The notes beneath the pieces are model-generated. The model did not search any database and was not told the DNA's origin. It saw nothing but the letters and a program-made list of their open reading frames with translations. Both the position numbers and the translations under genes were made by a program. Positions 38,665 through 50,400 of a DNA stretch of 64,000 bases are shown here, piece after piece (position 1 is the stretch's first letter; each line of letters opens with the position of its first letter). This DNA is from Hybos culiciformis. Its lineage: Eukaryota > Arthropoda > Insecta > Diptera > Hybotidae. The stretch lies in the NCBI GenBank assembly GCA_964007475.1, contig OZ023273.1:120699812-120763811 (forward strand), in the 5' to 3' direction.

Positions 38665-40829
38665 GCAAAAAAAGCTACGGTTAGGTCGTGCCGGAGCAAA
38701 ATATACGAAATTTTTTTTTTTTTTTTTTCAAAATAGGAAGCTCCGGTGAAATTAATATTACCTGAAAAAAAATTTTAGGTGGGGAGCTACGGTTAGGTCG
38801 TGCCGGAGCAAAATAAACGAAAAATTTTTTTTTTTTTAATTGGTAGCTCCGGTGAAATTAATATTAACTGAAAAAAATTTTTTGGGTGGGGAGCTACGGT
38901 TAGGTCGTGCCGGAGAAAAATATACGAAAATTTTTTTTTTTTTTAAATAGGTAGCTCCGGTGAAATTAAGATTATCTGAAAAAAAATTTTTGGGTGGGGA
39001 GCTACGGTTAGGTCGTGCCGGAGCAAAATATACGAAAATTTTTTTTTTTTTTTTTTCAAAATAGGAAGCTCCGGTGAAATTAATATTACCTGAAAAAAAA
39101 TTTTGGGTGGGGAGCTACGGTTAGGTCGTGCCGGAGCAAAATATACGAAAAAATTTTTTTTTTTTAAATAGGGAGCTCCGGTGAAATTAAGATTACCAGC
39201 CGAAAAATTTTGGGTGGGGAGCTACGGTTAGGTCGTGCCGGAGCAAAATAAACGAAAATTTTTTTTTTTTTTAATTGGTAGCTCCGGTGAAATTAATATT
39301 AACTGAAAAAAATTTTTTGGGTGGGGAGCTACGGTTAGGTCGTGCCGGAGAAAAATATACGAAAATTTTTTTTTTTTTTAAATAGGTAGCTCCGGCGAAA
39401 TTAATATTATTTGAAAAAAATTTTTTGGGTGGGGAGCTACGGTTAGGTCGTGCCGGAGTAAAATATACGAAAATTTTGTTTTTTCCGGTGAAATTAATAT
39501 TAACTGAAAACAATTTTTTGGGTGGGGAGCTACGGTTAGGTCGTGCCGGAGCAAAATATACGAAATTTTTTTTTAAATAGGTAGCTCCGGTGAAATTAAT
39601 ATTAACCGAAAAAAAATGTTTGGGTGGGGAGCTACGGTTAGGTCGTGCCGGAGCAAAATATACGAAATTTTTGCTTTTTTTCAAAATAGGTACATAGCTC
39701 CGGTGAAATTAATATTAAATGAAAAAAATGTTTTGGGTGGGGAGCTACGGTTAGGTCGTGCCGGAGCAAAATATACGAATCATTTTTTTTTTCAAAATAG
39801 GTAGCTCCGGTGAAATTAATATAACTGAAAAAAAATTTTTGGGTTTGGTCGTGCCGGAGCAAAATATACGAAAATTTTTTTTTTTTTAAATCTGTAGCTC
39901 CGGTGAAATTAATATTATTTGAAAAAAATTTTTTGGGTGGGGAGCTACGGTTAAGTCGTGCCGGAGCAAAATATACGAAAAAATTTTTTTTTTTAAATAA
40001 GTAGCTCCGGTGAAATTAAGATTACCAGCCGAAAAATTTTGGGTGGGGAGCTACGGTTAGGTCGAGCCGGAGCAAAATAAACGAAAAAAATTTTTTTTTT
40101 TAATAGGTAGCTCCGGTGAAATTAATATTAACTGAAAAAAAAATGTTGGGTGGGGAGCTACGGTTAGGTCGTGCAGGAGCAAAATATACGAAAATATTTT
40201 TTTTTAAATAGGTAGCTCCGGTGAAATGAATATTAACTGAAAAAAAATTTTTGGGTGGGGTTAGGTCGTGCTGGAGCAAAATATACGAAACATTTTTTTT
40301 TTTTTCAAAATAGGTAGCTCCGGTGAAATTAATATTGCCTGAAAAAAAATTTTGGGTGGAGAGCTACGGTTAGGTCGTGCCGGAGCAAAATATACGATTT
40401 TTTTTTTTTTTTTTAATTAGGTAGCTCTGGTGAAATTAAGATTACCAGACGAAAAATTTTTGGGCAGGGAGGTACGGTTAGGTCGTGCCGGAGCAAAATA
40501 TACGAAAATTTTTTTTTTTTCAAAATAGGTAGCTCCGGTGAAATTAATATTACCTGAAAAAAATTTTTTGTGTGGGGAGCTACGGTTAGGTCGTGCCGGA
40601 GTAAAATATACGAAAAATTATTTTTTCAAAATAGGTAGCTCCGGTGAAATTAATATTACCTGAAAAAAAATTTTTGGTTAGGGAGCTACAGTTAGGTCGT
40701 GCCGGAGCAAAATATACGAAAAAAAATTTTTTTTAATAGGTAGCTCCGGTGAAATTAAGATTACCTGAAAAAAAAATTTTGGATGGGGAGCTACGGTTAG
40801 GTCGTGCTGGAGCAAAATATACGAAATTT
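38665..40829 (+). repeat. Satellite array 2: ~108-bp hairpin monomer, ~21 copies
   Basis: The phrase AGCTACGGTTAGGTCGTGCC recurs about every 93-118 bases, roughly 21 times including two copies that have lost the AGCTAC part (near 39846 and 40260). Each unit runs GGTGGGGAGCTACGG, GTCGTGCCGGAGC, AAAATATACG, an A/T homopolymer stretch, then TAGCTCCGGTGAAATTAA. GCCGGAGC and GCTCCGG are complementary, so each monomer can fold into a stem-loop with a roughly 35-base loop. Homopolymer length is the main variation. The frames reading APARPNRSSPPK on the minus strand are translations of the repeat, not genes. Confidence 0.92.
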
Positions 40830-40830
40830 T

Positions 40831-40885
40831 TTTTGAAGTTTATACTTCTTTAGCCGCGTTGTGCGTTTTTTTGGTAGAGGATAAA
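40831..40885 (+). repeat. Boundary module, copy 3 (shorter)
   Basis: The right end of array 2 passes straight into TTTGAAGTTTATACTTCTTT, then AGCCGCGTTGTGCG and GGTAGAGGATAAAAT, the same module seen at 35894 and 38384. Similarity fades after about 50 bases. An inverted relative, AAGTATAAACTTCTGTAGGC, lies nearby at about 40960-40980. Confidence 0.7.
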
Positions 40886-41856
40886 ATATTTTAATTTACA
40901 TTTTGTACTCAGCAGCCCATCATTTGTAGCCACTGTTATTGAATATTTTAAATCTTTAAGTATAAACTTCTGTAGGCAGTTCTATGACTGCTTCGTGTGT
41001 TTTTTTTTGTAATTCTCATCCCTCTGAAATATTATTTTTTTACATAAAGACGGCTGGATACGGCTTGATATTTATGTCGGTTGTGATCGTGACATAACTC
41101 ATCTCATCATTGTTATGCTGAACTTTTTATTTCGTTCATTATTTTGCTGATGAGTTATGTGCTTTGAATAGGATTTAAATCATCCAAAAAATTGGCCAAT
41201 GAATTATATTTTTTTTCAAAGCACCATATCTTATCAGCGATTTATTGACTATGTGCTCAATGCAAAGGATATTAGAGAAGACAACAGCAATTTGTCTGAT
41301 GCTTAGAATTTAGGCTTATTTCCATGGCGGCAATTCACAGCGCCGCTGAATGTTTTCAACAACTTGCTTTGCTTCAGAGTTTTTGTTTTTTTACAACTGC
41401 GCTGTCTTTAATTAATTGTTTGCTGGGTGCTAGACGGCTGACGGGCGACGGAATATTTAGTCAAACTTTAGACAAGCGGTCAAACAAAGCAAAAAGTATA
41501 CGGACAATAAAAATACCTAATATCCAAATAATAAAAAAACAGTAATCACAAGTCACAAACATAAGCAGTTGGTTTTATTGTACTTTTTGTTCGTAATGAA
41601 CCTAATCAAATCAACATTATTGCAAAAATAACAAAATAGCTATCTAGAAAAATAAAATTTTTTTAATCTAATTTATTAAATAAAATTTAATTTTGATATT
41701 TGAAATTGAAATGAGAAAATATAATACTCATTTATTAAATTAGTTTTGATAAGTAAACAGGGCCAGTATCGAAAAATAATATTTATTGTTGAATCATAAT
41801 TTTTACAAAAAAAAAAAACAACCTTTCAACAGTACCTATTAAAAAAAAACAACACA
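40886..41856. other. Spacer upstream of the hemolymph-protein gene
   Basis: No gene is confirmed. A 10-bp inverted pair ATAACTCATC/GATGAGTTAT lies near 41094-41158. A GC-richer patch at 41320-41480 holds a 73-residue open frame starting at 41324 with no recognisable domain; it may be an unknown exon or chance. The promoter of the downstream gene should lie just before 41857. Confidence 0.4.
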
Positions 41857-44800
41857 ATGAATAAATGTAAAGATTTTTTAATTGCTCTGATAATTTCATT
41901 ATTTTTCATATCAAATGTACAAAGTTCAGATTTTAATTTAAATGAACTTAAAGCTAAGTTTCCATTTTTGCCAGAAATTCCAAGTGAATTTACTAATCAA
42001 AATATTTCAATTGATGATATCAAAAAAATTTTGAAGGTGAGTGAAGTGTGCTAATAATTTTGTTTTGTATAATAATTACATTCCTACCTACCTATATTAT
42101 GTACATAGAGGTAGCTTACCCACCTATAGTCATTATCGCCCATATAGTGACCCAGAAAAGTGTTCGGTCGGTTTCGACTTTGTGGATGGGTACATATATA
42201 GTTCTACGTAGGTAGGTACCTACCTAGACTTGTTTGTTTTTTTTTTAATTAGATGTAAGTTTGTAAGTAGAATTTGTAGGTAGGTTTGTATGTAGTACCT
42301 ATATGGCAACCAACCATCCTTATTCTTTGTATGTAATATATGAACCAACCATCCGCTTGTCCATTTTTATTTAAAATGTCTTCGATATTTAAATAAAAAA
42401 AACTTTTTTGTTCAACTGAAACAAGTGTTATGCAGTTACCTGCTAACCTATTTCAATTCATTTAGATTAAGAATATTCCACTTTAATGGAAGTGTTCATT
42501 ATTTTTTTTTTCTGGGAAATTTCCTAAATTCAATTTTGTATTTTTTGAACGCGTTTCAAAGACTTTTAACATGAACATTAAAATATTTTTTTTATTTTTA
42601 TTTTATATTACCTAAATCAATTGTCTATTAACTTATATCAAATTAGGAAATTTAATTAATTTTGAAACTTAATTGAATTATTATTGAAAATTTAAATTTA
42701 AATTAAACTATTGATTTTATTAAATTAGCTATCAGATTATTCTTTATTATATTAAAGTTAATTGAATTTGAATATCAATCAATTGTATAATATTTTCATG
42801 CTTTCAATTTATTAATTTTGTAACGAAATGTATAAGAATTGTATAGAAAAAAAAAAATTGTCAAAATTGCCATAATTAGCTCCAATGCTCCAATAAAGCT
42901 TTTAGCTTTGGATCATAAGTTTAATATATTTATTTTACATTATATGAATTTTTTGTAGTTAATAAATGGACTTAATAAAATTTAAAAAAATGTAACACAT
43001 AAATATATTAAACTTACAAGTTTAAGTCGAGGTTTAAATGCTTTTAGTAATCAGGATTTTGACCAAAGGGCTCAAAAAGGCCTTTGCTCACATAGCCATA
43101 GGCTAAGTTGCGAAAAAAAAACAAGTTTTATTTCTTAAAGCCCCGCATGCGAAAAGTCCTTTGCTCGAGGAACGAAGAAACGTAAGTAGGTTACAAAAAA
43201 AGAGGGTTGTAAACGCTAACAATATTTTGGTCGCAAAGCCTTAGATGAATTGAGATGGTGGCTTCTTAGTAAGTAAAACCATTTTTTGCTAATGCTGTCA
43301 AAAATGGAATGCAATTTTTATACCTAAATAAAAAAATTGGTGTCGTTAACTTATCACCTCGCAGTAAAGTCGATAATAGATAATTTATTAAGTGAATTTA
43401 CTGATAATATAAGTAATCAAAAATTGAAAATACATTAAACAATATCCCTATTATTCAAATTATATAAGCCTTACTTTTAAAATTTTACTAGATTGATGGT
43501 TTTTTAACCTAAAAAAAATGTCCATGCATTTTTAAAAAGGTCACTATTCTTTTTCTTTAATGATAACGATTATTAGATATACCGTTCTAATGGTCTTGAT
43601 ATTAATACCGTATACTTAAACAAAATCGAAATTTCTTTTGAAAAATATAATTATACAGCTCAAAAATTTAGAATAATTAATAAATATTTATCTCAAATAA
43701 ATACTTTTCCGACTAATCATTATATTATCTCGCCCTAAAAAATAACAAAAGTATCCGCCCACCTCAACTTAGGTATAAATTATTTTAATTCCGTTGTTTA
43801 AAACAAAAATAAGTTTAAAACATATAAATTTAAAATAATCAAGAGAAATTATTAAAATGTTGAAAGGAACTTATACTTATATATATAATTATATATATAC
43901 TTAGCTTAATTATTTAAACTTGAAAAATTCTAAGTAATTATAAGAAGTTTAATCAAAGAGAATTTATATAATAGAAATAGATTCCAGTCCCATACAAAAA
44001 ATATAAATTAAAAAATGAAAGAAAAAATATTAAAACGCAACCCTATGAGCTTCTTTTATTATTTTCACAATAAGTGTTTATTATTAGTTAGTTTTATTTA
44101 ATTTTTATGGTTGGAAAATAAATCCAAAAAGTTGAGTTGAAAATTAATTCAAAAATAATTATTAGTTTACAAAAATGTGTTCTAAGTTCAAATTTTTAAA
44201 CTAAAGTGACAGAGATGACAAAACAAATTACCTACATTTAATTTATTTTGTTTTATAAAATCGCTTCAACAAACAAAAACTATAAAAACAAGAACAGATC
44301 TTTATCATTTTTAAAGTTGAAAAGCTTTTTTGGGGGTTGTAATTCAAGATTTTTGTTTCATTTTTTTAATTTGTATTTTTGGTGGGACCGAAGTCTCTAT
44401 GATATGTATACTCTTTGGTTTAATGAAAGTGGTACCAATAAAAAGCCAATTAATTTATCATCATCCGAATTGAAGATATAAAATTAGTTCTAAGTTTTTC
44501 TATTTATCAATAAAGTTAAAGATAATGTCTTCTATTCAGTTTTACATAAGCAGAGGATAGATACCTTATGTACCTAATAATTTTATAGAATAAGTATAAA
44601 AATTTCTTAGTTAATCACGTGTACTTTGATAATCAAAAACATAAGTACTTACTGCTATATAATGAATTTATGGAATGGAGAGCTTCGAACATTCTTTAAT
44701 TTTCTAACTACCATAAGTAGGTATATATTATTTTTAATAATTAAACTGCCATAGGGTAATTGTGAGCACTCAAAATATACTAACGAAGCTAACTAATTAG

Positions 44801-46401
44801 GTAGGTAAGAAATCATTTATTTAAATACAAGTTCACAATTACAAAATTTTTCTAGGGAAAATCTTCTACTTCTACGAACTCCACTATAACATTGACCTTT
44901 TGATACTTTTGATACCACAAAATTTAATTAAATCGCAAATGATTCCAACTTTGTACAACAATATTTTTCTTAGTTTGCTACGGCGAGGTCAAAATAAGAT
45001 TCGAAAAAAATTATTCAACCTTTTTTATTTGAAAAATCGTTTACAATTCCATTCTCTACCCTACGTTATTATTTACGTTTATTAGAAAAATCGTTTACAA
45101 TTCCATTCTCTACCCTACGTTATTATTTACGTAAGTAATTAAATGTACTTAATACAAGGCAAAAATGCATTTCATTTCATAACGTTTTCTGGTGGACAAC
45201 GTAATAATTTAATAAATACCTTTAATAATAATAAATTATTGTCACATTTAACTGGTTGACATGACATACGTTTAGATTTATTGAACTTTATTAAATAAAC
45301 GCAAATAAAATGTTGCTAATTTAATTGGATTTAACACTACATATTTTAAAATGAGTAATTAATATATTGTCTGTTATTGTATCGTTAGTCTTAGTTGAAT
45401 ATTAGAAAAATATTTCGATAACATTATCACCGAATTTTTTATATTTCTAGGATAAATGTTTCAATGTGACACATAGTGATGAAGCTTACGAAGAACTTGA
45501 ATCTAATGCTCCCGAATTTTTCCAATGTATAACAAGGTATTTTTCATAAAAGAAGTTTAATAAAAACAATCTTTTTAATAAAGTTTTTTTTTTGTATTAG
45601 CCATATAAATGTGACAGCTATTGAAGCAGAAATGGAAGAAGCCAAACCGAAGGTATTTATTCATTTTCGTGTACCCAATTTATTCTATCCCAGTCAATAA
45701 TATGAATGGAAAAATAATTCAAAATTTTTGTAATCACCACATATCAAAAACTTCGTATTTTCTCATAAATTTATTACTTATTGCTTACTTATTATTAATT
45801 TTTTAATTGTTTATTGTTGCAGGGTGAACTTGACGCTGTATTTAATAAATATTGCAAAAAAAGACCCGATGTTATGAATTGTGTGAAAAACTTCACTGCG
45901 AAAGTGGAAGTGTGTTTGACAGATGAAGAAAAACAAAACTTTGATATGCTTATGAGAATTATTGATAGTTTACTAAATTTTGTTTGCTATAAGGGTGGTG
46001 ATCAGATTGCCCTTTTTATTGCCGAAAAAGGTCCAGAATGTTTACAAAAAAGTGCTGAACCTATATCTGAATGTGTAAATAGTACATATTCACATGTTGC
46101 CCCTAATAACACAAATGTTGATGTTAATAATATAGGTGCTGTTGTTATTCCACAATTTGTAATGGGACCAAAAGAATGCAAAGATATGGAGAAATTAGAA
46201 AATTGCATTGTTAAAGTATTAGAAAAATGTGAAGAAATAACTCCTGCAAACATTATTGAATCGATGTTTAGATTTATTAAAAATGAAACAAAGTGTCCAG
46301 TTGCAATGCTTCAAAAGTCATCAGAATTAAAATTATCTCCCAATTTTACATTTATTGGAATTTTTTTCCTAGTTAATTCGGTTTTATTGTATTTTAAATA
46401 A
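41857..46401 (+). CDS. 27 kDa hemolymph glycoprotein family (DUF1397)
   Basis: Four exons, 41857-42036, 45451-45536, 45601-45652 and 45823-46401, join in phase to give 298 residues. The N terminus is a signal peptide (MNKCKDFLIALIISLFFISN, cleavage probably after VQS). The body has the family pattern of spaced cysteines and the signature LLNFVCYKGGDQIALFIAEK followed by GPECLQ, then ANIIESMFRFIKNET near the C terminus. Several N-glycosylation sequons are present (NVT, NFT, NST, NET). The family is insect-specific; a hemolymph glycoprotein is known from moths, but its biochemical role is unsettled. Unusually, the chain ends in a hydrophobic stretch, FTFIGIFFLVNSVLLYF plus Lys, which suggests a GPI-anchor signal or a tail anchor instead of free secretion. 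Intron 1 is 3.4 kb and contains repeats. Confidence 0.87.
45031..45138. repeat. 54-bp tandem duplication in intron 1 of the hemolymph-protein gene
   Basis: A 54-bp unit starting GAAAAATCGTTTACAATTCC occurs twice in direct succession. The copies appear identical until the last few bases. It lies about 310 bp upstream of exon 2. Confidence 0.85.
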
Positions 46402-46812
46402 ATTTGAATACCAAAAGTTTCCATTCTTACAATTTTTACAAAATTATGAATTCATGTTGTATAATTTTGAATTGAAGCTTTGTATATATTTATCAAATTT
46501 TACATATTTTTACATATCTATTATTCGATATGGAAAGAAATCTTATGTAAATGTTAAAAAACGTAATAATTATTGGCGAGATTATTAATTATTTTCCAGA
46601 TTAACCTATTATTGTAAATCAATATGGTGAAAATTTTGTTTAAGTGTAATTAATTAATAAATTTTTTGAAAAAATTTAAATTAAATTTTTGTTATTATTT
46701 TGAATACATGTTTGATTGTTAAACATAGATTCGTGATTGTAATTCAGTTATTTAATCATGGCTGGTACGTAGGGTTTCAAAATAAAAATTCCTTGACAAA
46801 AAAAACCTCTCA
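46402..46812. other. 3' flank of hemolymph-protein gene
   Basis: AT-rich DNA between the stop codon and the retrotransposon. It should include the 3' UTR; AATAAA-like words lie near 46655. Nothing else is visible. Confidence 0.5.
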
Positions 46813-46817
46813 ATCGC
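46813..46817. repeat. Target-site duplication, left (ATCGC)
   Basis: The five bases ATCGC directly before the left LTR are repeated directly after the right LTR at 53940-53944. A 5-bp duplication fits Bel-Pao integrase and fixes the insertion boundaries. Confidence 0.9.
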
Positions 46818-47316
46818 TGTCACCACCAGTGACGGCTCTGAACAGTAAACTGTGCTAAAACGCCAATATTAAAAACCAACTAACGCATAGTAAGGAGGTA
46901 GTGATGTTTTGCTGTCAAAATGAATTGTCATTTGCGATCATTTTTTATAGTAGAATAGAATTCAAATAAAGTAAAATTTTATATTTTAAATTAAAATAAA
47001 TTTAACGATTGAAATCAATTGTAATTGATTACAATCCAAAAACATAGTTAGTAGCAGATTACCTAGGCAAAAGATTTAAAACACTAAAAGTAAATATAAT
47101 TCCTAATTAAATAATTCATGTAAAATGATATTTTGTAATCTTATGAAATTTTAGGAAATTTGTAGCTGCGTTGCTGCCGACATTTGAAACAAATAAGCAC
47201 AAATAAAACTCAAGAATTAAATTGAAAATCGTCTTTTATTTCTAATAAAGAAGGCTCACCTGCTCACAGATTCAAAAATTAAATCGAGATTTGCCTTCGC
47301 AAATCTAAAACTAACA
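46818..47316 (+). repeat. Bel-Pao 5' LTR, 499 bp
   Basis: It begins TGTCACCACCAGTGACGGC and ends AAAACTAACA. Near the 3' end lies a perfect hairpin, AGATTTGC-CTTC-GCAAATCT (47287-47306), with AATAAA words upstream that may serve as a polyadenylation signal. It is identical to the 3' LTR except for one C/T difference in the ACATTTGAAAC/T segment. Confidence 0.95.
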
Positions 47317-47438
47317 TTCTACAAATTTCTTTTATCATTAAAAGAAATTAAATTCTAACTGGACAACACGTTGTGAAATCCAGAAAATTTTTAGGTTATA
47401 AAAATTCATCAAATTATTCCTACAAAAAATCCGATAAC

Positions 47439-50400
47439 ATGAGTGAAAAATTGAATTCATCAGTACATGCAGGATCGGAAGAATTCAACTGCCAAAAGTG
47501 TGAAAAACCAGATTCATATTGCGATATGGTTGAATGCGGAATATGTAAGAAATGGTTTCACTATGAATGCGTAAATGTTTCAAGCGACATTAAGAAAGTA
47601 GAATGGAATTGTGAAAATTGCAAAGCAAAAACAACAAATCCATCACACAGCTCGAAAGAAAATAGTAACTCAGGTAGTTACGAAAGTTTGTCAATCAGAG
47701 GTCGCACAAACAAGAGGTTGGTATTTGAACTGGAAAAACTCGAAGCACAACATGAGATCGAAAAACAATATTTAGAAAAGCGATATTCTATACTAGAAAA
47801 AACTATCGATCAAAGCGATGATGATGGAAACGATTCACTTGGCTCAGCAGGCGAAAATGAAGTAACAGAAAGTATTCAAGGTTGGGTTAATTCAAATGGT
47901 AGATTAGCGGCAAATCAATGTACCACCAATCAGTATGTTACAAACGCCACAAAAAATGTGAACGCTGAAACTAATGTCAACAATCAATATGTTGTAACCG
48001 ACATCAGCAATAAACATGTAACAACAACCATTAATAGTAAACCTGTAATAACCACCAGTATCAAGACTTTCGGTTCCTATGTGCAACAAGCGCCAACTCA
48101 GTCATATCAACAATCAAGACTTCCATCATATTCGATTCCAGTACCACAGGTGTTTCCAACTTCTCAAATTTTTAACAGTCAACCAACAGGTTTCTACAAT
48201 AATAGCAACAATAATAGTCAACCAATAGTAAGAAGTTCATACCAAAAATTGCAACAACATCCAGTCAGCATACCAGGTATGTACAGTTATTCTAATTTTA
48301 TACTACCGCCTCCAACATATACCTATGATACCAATCAACATATAAATTCAAATCGCATGCAATATCCTATATACTATGACACAAATACAGCACCACGTCA
48401 AAATGATAATATCAAAAATCAAACAAGTACAAATAAAGTTTATACTGGAAAGAATGATATGTCAACAAAAGACGAATGCATGTCATATGATGATGCATCA
48501 CAACTGAATTCAAGGCAATTGGCATCCAGACAAGCGTTGGTGAAAGATCTTCCAACTTTCAATGGGCAACCTGAAGATTGGCCACTTTTCATTTCTAGAT
48601 TTGAAAATACAACTCGAATGTGTGGATTTTCAAATGATGAAAATTTAATCCGGCTGCAGAGAAGCCTAAAAGGGGAAGCATTAGAATGTGTAAAAAGTAG
48701 ACTGTTGCTGCCATCAAATGTACCGGGTATAATTGAAACTTTAAGATGGTTATATGGTAGACCAGAAATAATAATCCAGACTCTGATTCAGAAAATAAAA
48801 GCAGAGCCACCACCGAAAATAGAAAAAGTGGAAAGTTTAATTAAATTTGCGTTTTCAGTTGAAAATTTATGTGCTACCATGGTGGCATCAAATTTATCTA
48901 ATTATTTTAACAATCCAATATTATTACAAGAGATGGTTGATAAACTACCGATTCAATTAAAGTTAGATTGGTCAAATTACATCTCCACTACCGATAATAT
49001 CACCATAGCAACTTTTAGTTCGTGGATAGTTCAACGTTCAAGAAATTTAAGTCGAGTCATAATCAATATTCCAAAACTAGTTAGTGAAAACAAAAGGGAT
49101 GACAAAATAAATAAATCAAAGCATTCTGTTCATACTCACTCAGAAACTGATTCGATGCAAAATGATGAAGCAAGATGTCCTGTTTGTAATGAATGTTGTT
49201 CAACAGTCAAACAGTGCCAAAGATTCCATGAGATGAGTTTGAACCAAAAATGGAAAGCAGTACAACAAAATGAATTATGTCGAACTTGTTTAGTACAACA
49301 TAAAGATTCTAAGTGTAAAGTCAATAAATTATGTGGCAAAAATGGCTGTGAATATCGACACCATCCATTATTACATAAAGACAAAAAAGAACAAAATGAA
49401 ACAAGTCAAGAATCTGAATGTGCTGCAAACCAGTATAGCTGCACTCATCAGTTGAAAAATCAAACTATTTTATACCGAATAATTCCTGTAAGTTTATATG
49501 GCCAAAATAATTATAAAATTAATACCTTTGCCTTTTTGGATGAAGGCTCATCATTAACTCTACTAGAGAAAGGATTAGCAGAAGAATTAAAATTGAACGG
49601 AAAGCTGAAACCATTATGCTTGAAATGGACAGCCAATACCCAGCGATTCGAAAAAGATTCTCATCTAGTAAATTTAAAAATCAGTGCCATAAATGAAAAA
49701 AATAAACAATATTCAATTACAAACGCACATACAGTTCGCTCATTAGATCTACCATCTCAGACAATTTCAGCTGAAGAACTGACAGCAAAATATATATACC
49801 TAAAAGGTATACCAATAGATTCTTATGAAAGTGCAATCCCACGCATTTTAATTGGATTAGATAATAAAAATTTAGGAGCAAGTCTTAAAATAAAAGAAGG
49901 CAATGAAAATGAGCCCATTGCTGTAAAAACACGTCTTGGTTGGAACGTATATGGTTCTTTAACAAAAAATGCGACTTCGCAACAAGTGTATGGCAATTAC
50001 CATATTTGCGATTGTAATCACACTATAAATGAAGAATTGCAGCAAGTTGTAAAGGACTATATATCTCTTGATAATCTGGGAGTAACCAAGCCAAGCCAAC
50101 CATTAACATCAAAAGAAGACGAGCGCGCTCTGCAAATTATGAAATCAACTGCAAAGAAAATTAATAACAAATATGAAATTGGTCTTTTATGGAAATATGA
50201 TGAAGTATTATTTCCCGACAGTTTTCATATGGCTAAGAAAAGATTTGAATGCTTGGAAAAGAAAATGATTCGAGAACCAGATCTAGCCGACACATTAAAA
50301 AATAAAATAAGAGAACATGAAGAGAAGGGATATATCCATAAGTTATCTAAAATTGAACTCAGCGCTTTCCATTCAAGAGTTTGGTACCTTCCAATATTCA

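Noticed and set aside
39271..39862. Minus-strand frame with repeated APARPNRSSPPK and NINFTGATY blocks
   Set aside because: It is a translation of the ~108-bp hairpin satellite, has no start context and no homology to a protein family that I recognise.
41145..41165. CTGATGAG word suggesting a hammerhead ribozyme core
   Set aside because: No matching CGAAA element or stems follow at the required positions. The satellite monomers were checked for the same core and also lack it.
41324..41545. 73-residue open frame starting MAAIHSAAECFQQL in a GC-richer patch
   Set aside because: No domain is recognisable and no splice partner was found; left as an unexplained patch in the spacer.
47317..47372. 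tRNA primer-binding site after the 5' LTR
   Set aside because: No stretch next to the LTR clearly complements a tRNA 3' end that I can name; a search against the host tRNA set would be needed.
47373..47438. Upstream extension of the Bel-Pao frame to a GTG at 47373
   Set aside because: The first ATG is at 47439, just before the PHD finger; nothing supports a non-ATG start.
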